In this document: positions 5,802 to 6,666 of the stretch, in pieces
Numbering within the stretch: position 1 is the stretch's first letter
Layout: the number at the start of each line of letters is the position of its first letter
Assembly: GCA_947453585.1 (NCBI GenBank)
Contig: CANGHQ010000103.1
Coordinates: forward strand, 1-6,666
Direction: 5' to 3'
Length of the DNA: 6,666 nt
DNA from: Burkholderiales bacterium
GTDB lineage: Bacteria > Pseudomonadota > Gammaproteobacteria > Burkholderiales > Burkholderiaceae_C
Made by a program: the position numbers and the translations under genes
Notes under the pieces: model-generated
What the model was told of the DNA's origin: nothing
Database searches by the model: none
Seen by the model: the letters and a program-made list of their open reading frames with translations, nothing else

Positions 5802-6158
5802 TCAGTTTGAAGGTGTATTCCATCGTTCGTCCTTTGCCACCGCTGGCCCGGCCTTTTTAGTCTGCGAACCCAAGAAACTCTCCAGCAACGCCGGAACATA
5901 AAGATCCGCGTCCAGCTTGGGGAAATGCACACCCAAACCGGATGGGCTGATTTGCGCGTCCGTCAAGTCGACGGGCTTGGCCGCCTCAAGCCCTTGCACC
6001 AGCTTGGGCGGGAACGACACATCCACGCCCGACGACAACGAGATCACCAACCGGGCGATCCGCCGGTCATAGCGCACAGCCACGGCAGCGGGGAAAGCCA
6101 CTTTGACGCGCTTGCCGCGGCGCTTGGCGGCGGCGAATGACTGTTCAGAAATTTCCAT
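5802..6158 (-). CDS. DUF2442 domain-containing protein
   Basis: The product has 118 residues. The middle (about 25-97) matches DUF2442 well: AVAVRYDRRIARLVISLSSG, VSFPPKLVQGLE, ISPSGLGVHFPKLDADLYVP, then ALLESFLGS. The family's biochemical role is not established; members often lie beside DUF4160 proteins in pairs resembling toxin-antitoxin modules, or carry a helix-turn-helix. No DUF4160 gene is visible here. The tail after FLGS (SQTKKAGPAVAKDERWNTPSN) lacks the Gly/Arg/Lys-rich ending (GGRPRK-like) that I recall from many relatives, so it may be altered. The start at 6158 has a good Shine-Dalgarno, AGGAG at 6171-6167, spaced 8 bases. It lies 33 bases after the stop of the GIY-YIG-type gene on the same strand, so the two are probably co-transcribed. 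Confidence 0.85.
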   Translation of the reverse strand: MEISEQSFAAAKRRGKRVKVAFPAAVAVRYDRRIARLVISLSSGVDVSFPPKLVQGLEAAKPVDLTDAQISPSGLGVHFPKLDADLYVPALLESFLGSQTKKAGPAVAKDERWNTPSN

Positions 6159-6191
6159 GAATGGCTCTCCTGGTTCATGCGGACTGCGGGG

Positions 6192-6666
6192 TCACTCCCC
6201 ACCGTCATGCACCGCCTCATACAGCGCCTTGAGCGACTGGCCGTTAAAGCTCCAGTGCGGCGAGGGTTGCAGCGGGTAGTCGTCGGGCAGGCCCATCAGC
6301 TTGCGGGTGGCGGCGGTCAGCGAGCACACGGCGCCTTGCAGCTCCACCTTTTTGTCGCTCACCACCACGGCTTGCGACTGCCCGTCCTTGAACAGCAGCA
6401 CAGAACCAGTAGGAACGCCCAGCTCGTGAAAGTTCATGCGAGGACGGCGGGCGTCCTTGAGGTTTTGGGCGGACTGCTTGTCGGCGGCGGTCACGTCGGC
6501 ATCCAGCGTTTGCTCTAGCTGCGCGGTGATGTCTTCGACCTTGAGCAGCTTGAGCACGGCAATCACCCGCTCGGCCTCGATCTTGAAGAACTCGCGGTTG
6601 GGGTTGATGCGGTGATCGCCAAACGCAAAGTGCAGCGAGCGCTCCACCTCGGCCGCGTCTTTGACC
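6192..6666 (-). CDS. C-terminal part of a GIY-YIG nuclease family-like protein (runs off right edge)
   Basis: The frame is open to the window edge, giving 157 residues plus a stop. The GTG at 6647 is unlikely to be the true start, because the upstream codons (VKDAAE) continue the conserved segment VERSLHFAFGDHRINPNREFFKIEAERVIAVLKLL. That segment resembles the end of the GIY-YIG (T5orf172/MUG113-type) domain in multidomain nuclease family proteins. The rest (RPRMNFHELGVPTGSVLLFKDG, VVSDKKVELQGAVCSLTAATRKLMG, PHWSFNGQSLKALYEAVH) resembles the accessory C-terminal domain of those proteins, which may contact DNA. The GIY and YIG motifs and catalytic Arg/Glu would lie beyond the edge, so activity cannot be judged. 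The assignment is from remembered family patterns. It probably shares a transcript with the DUF2442 gene. Confidence 0.68.
   Translation of the reverse strand, partial: VKDAAEVERSLHFAFGDHRINPNREFFKIEAERVIAVLKLLKVEDITAQLEQTLDADVTAADKQSAQNLKDARRPRMNFHELGVPTGSVLLFKDGQSQAVVVSDKKVELQGAVCSLTAATRKLMGLPDDYPLQPSPHWSFNGQSLKALYEAVHDGGE

Noticed and set aside
4870..5823. Minus-strand open frame (317 codons) spanning zapE start, intergenic region and the toxin-antitoxin pair
   Set aside because: It crosses both well-supported small genes antisense and overlaps zapE in another frame; the product shows no recognisable domain.
1..6666. CRISPR array, tRNA, rRNA or insertion sequence
   Set aside because: No spaced repeat series, cloverleaf-like stretch, rRNA signature or transposase frame with terminal repeats was seen; a DinG-type helicase alone does not indicate a type IV CRISPR system because a chromosomal housekeeping context explains it.

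Overview
The window is GC-rich, gene-dense bacterial DNA. The protein sequences (BamD, RluD, ZapE and a DinG-type helicase) read like those of a betaproteobacterium of the order Burkholderiales, most likely family Comamonadaceae. This rests on recognising family sequence styles, not on a database search.

Left and centre (1-5068) is housekeeping DNA. The 5' part of a divergent rluD gene (23S rRNA pseudouridine synthase) runs off the left edge on the minus strand. Its ATG shares two bases with the ATG of bamD on the plus strand. bamD encodes an outer-membrane lipoprotein of the BAM complex. Its stop codon overlaps the stop codon of a convergent DinG/YoaA-type Fe-S helicase gene. That helicase is the last gene of a tightly coupled minus-strand run: zapE (AFG1-like ATPase), then a secreted alanine/proline-rich coiled-coil protein of unknown function, then the helicase. 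Each junction is a 4-base ATGA or GTGA overlap, so the three are very probably one operon with coupled translation. A UUCG-loop hairpin just inside the helicase 3' end is a candidate terminator for bamD.

Right (about 5170-6666) is accessory DNA. A plus-strand toxin-antitoxin pair, a ribbon-helix-helix antitoxin followed by a ParE/RelE-fold toxin, has a strong sigma70-like promoter bracketed by two small palindromes that may be autoregulatory operators. Convergent to it are a DUF2442 protein gene and, upstream of that, the 3' part of a gene resembling the C-terminal half of GIY-YIG nuclease family proteins, which runs off the right edge. These two are probably co-transcribed.

No rRNA, tRNA, CRISPR array, insertion sequence or obvious riboswitch was seen. 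Besides the accessory cluster, the most unusual aspect is the compaction: bamD overlaps its neighbours at both start and stop, which places promoters and terminator inside opposing coding sequence.
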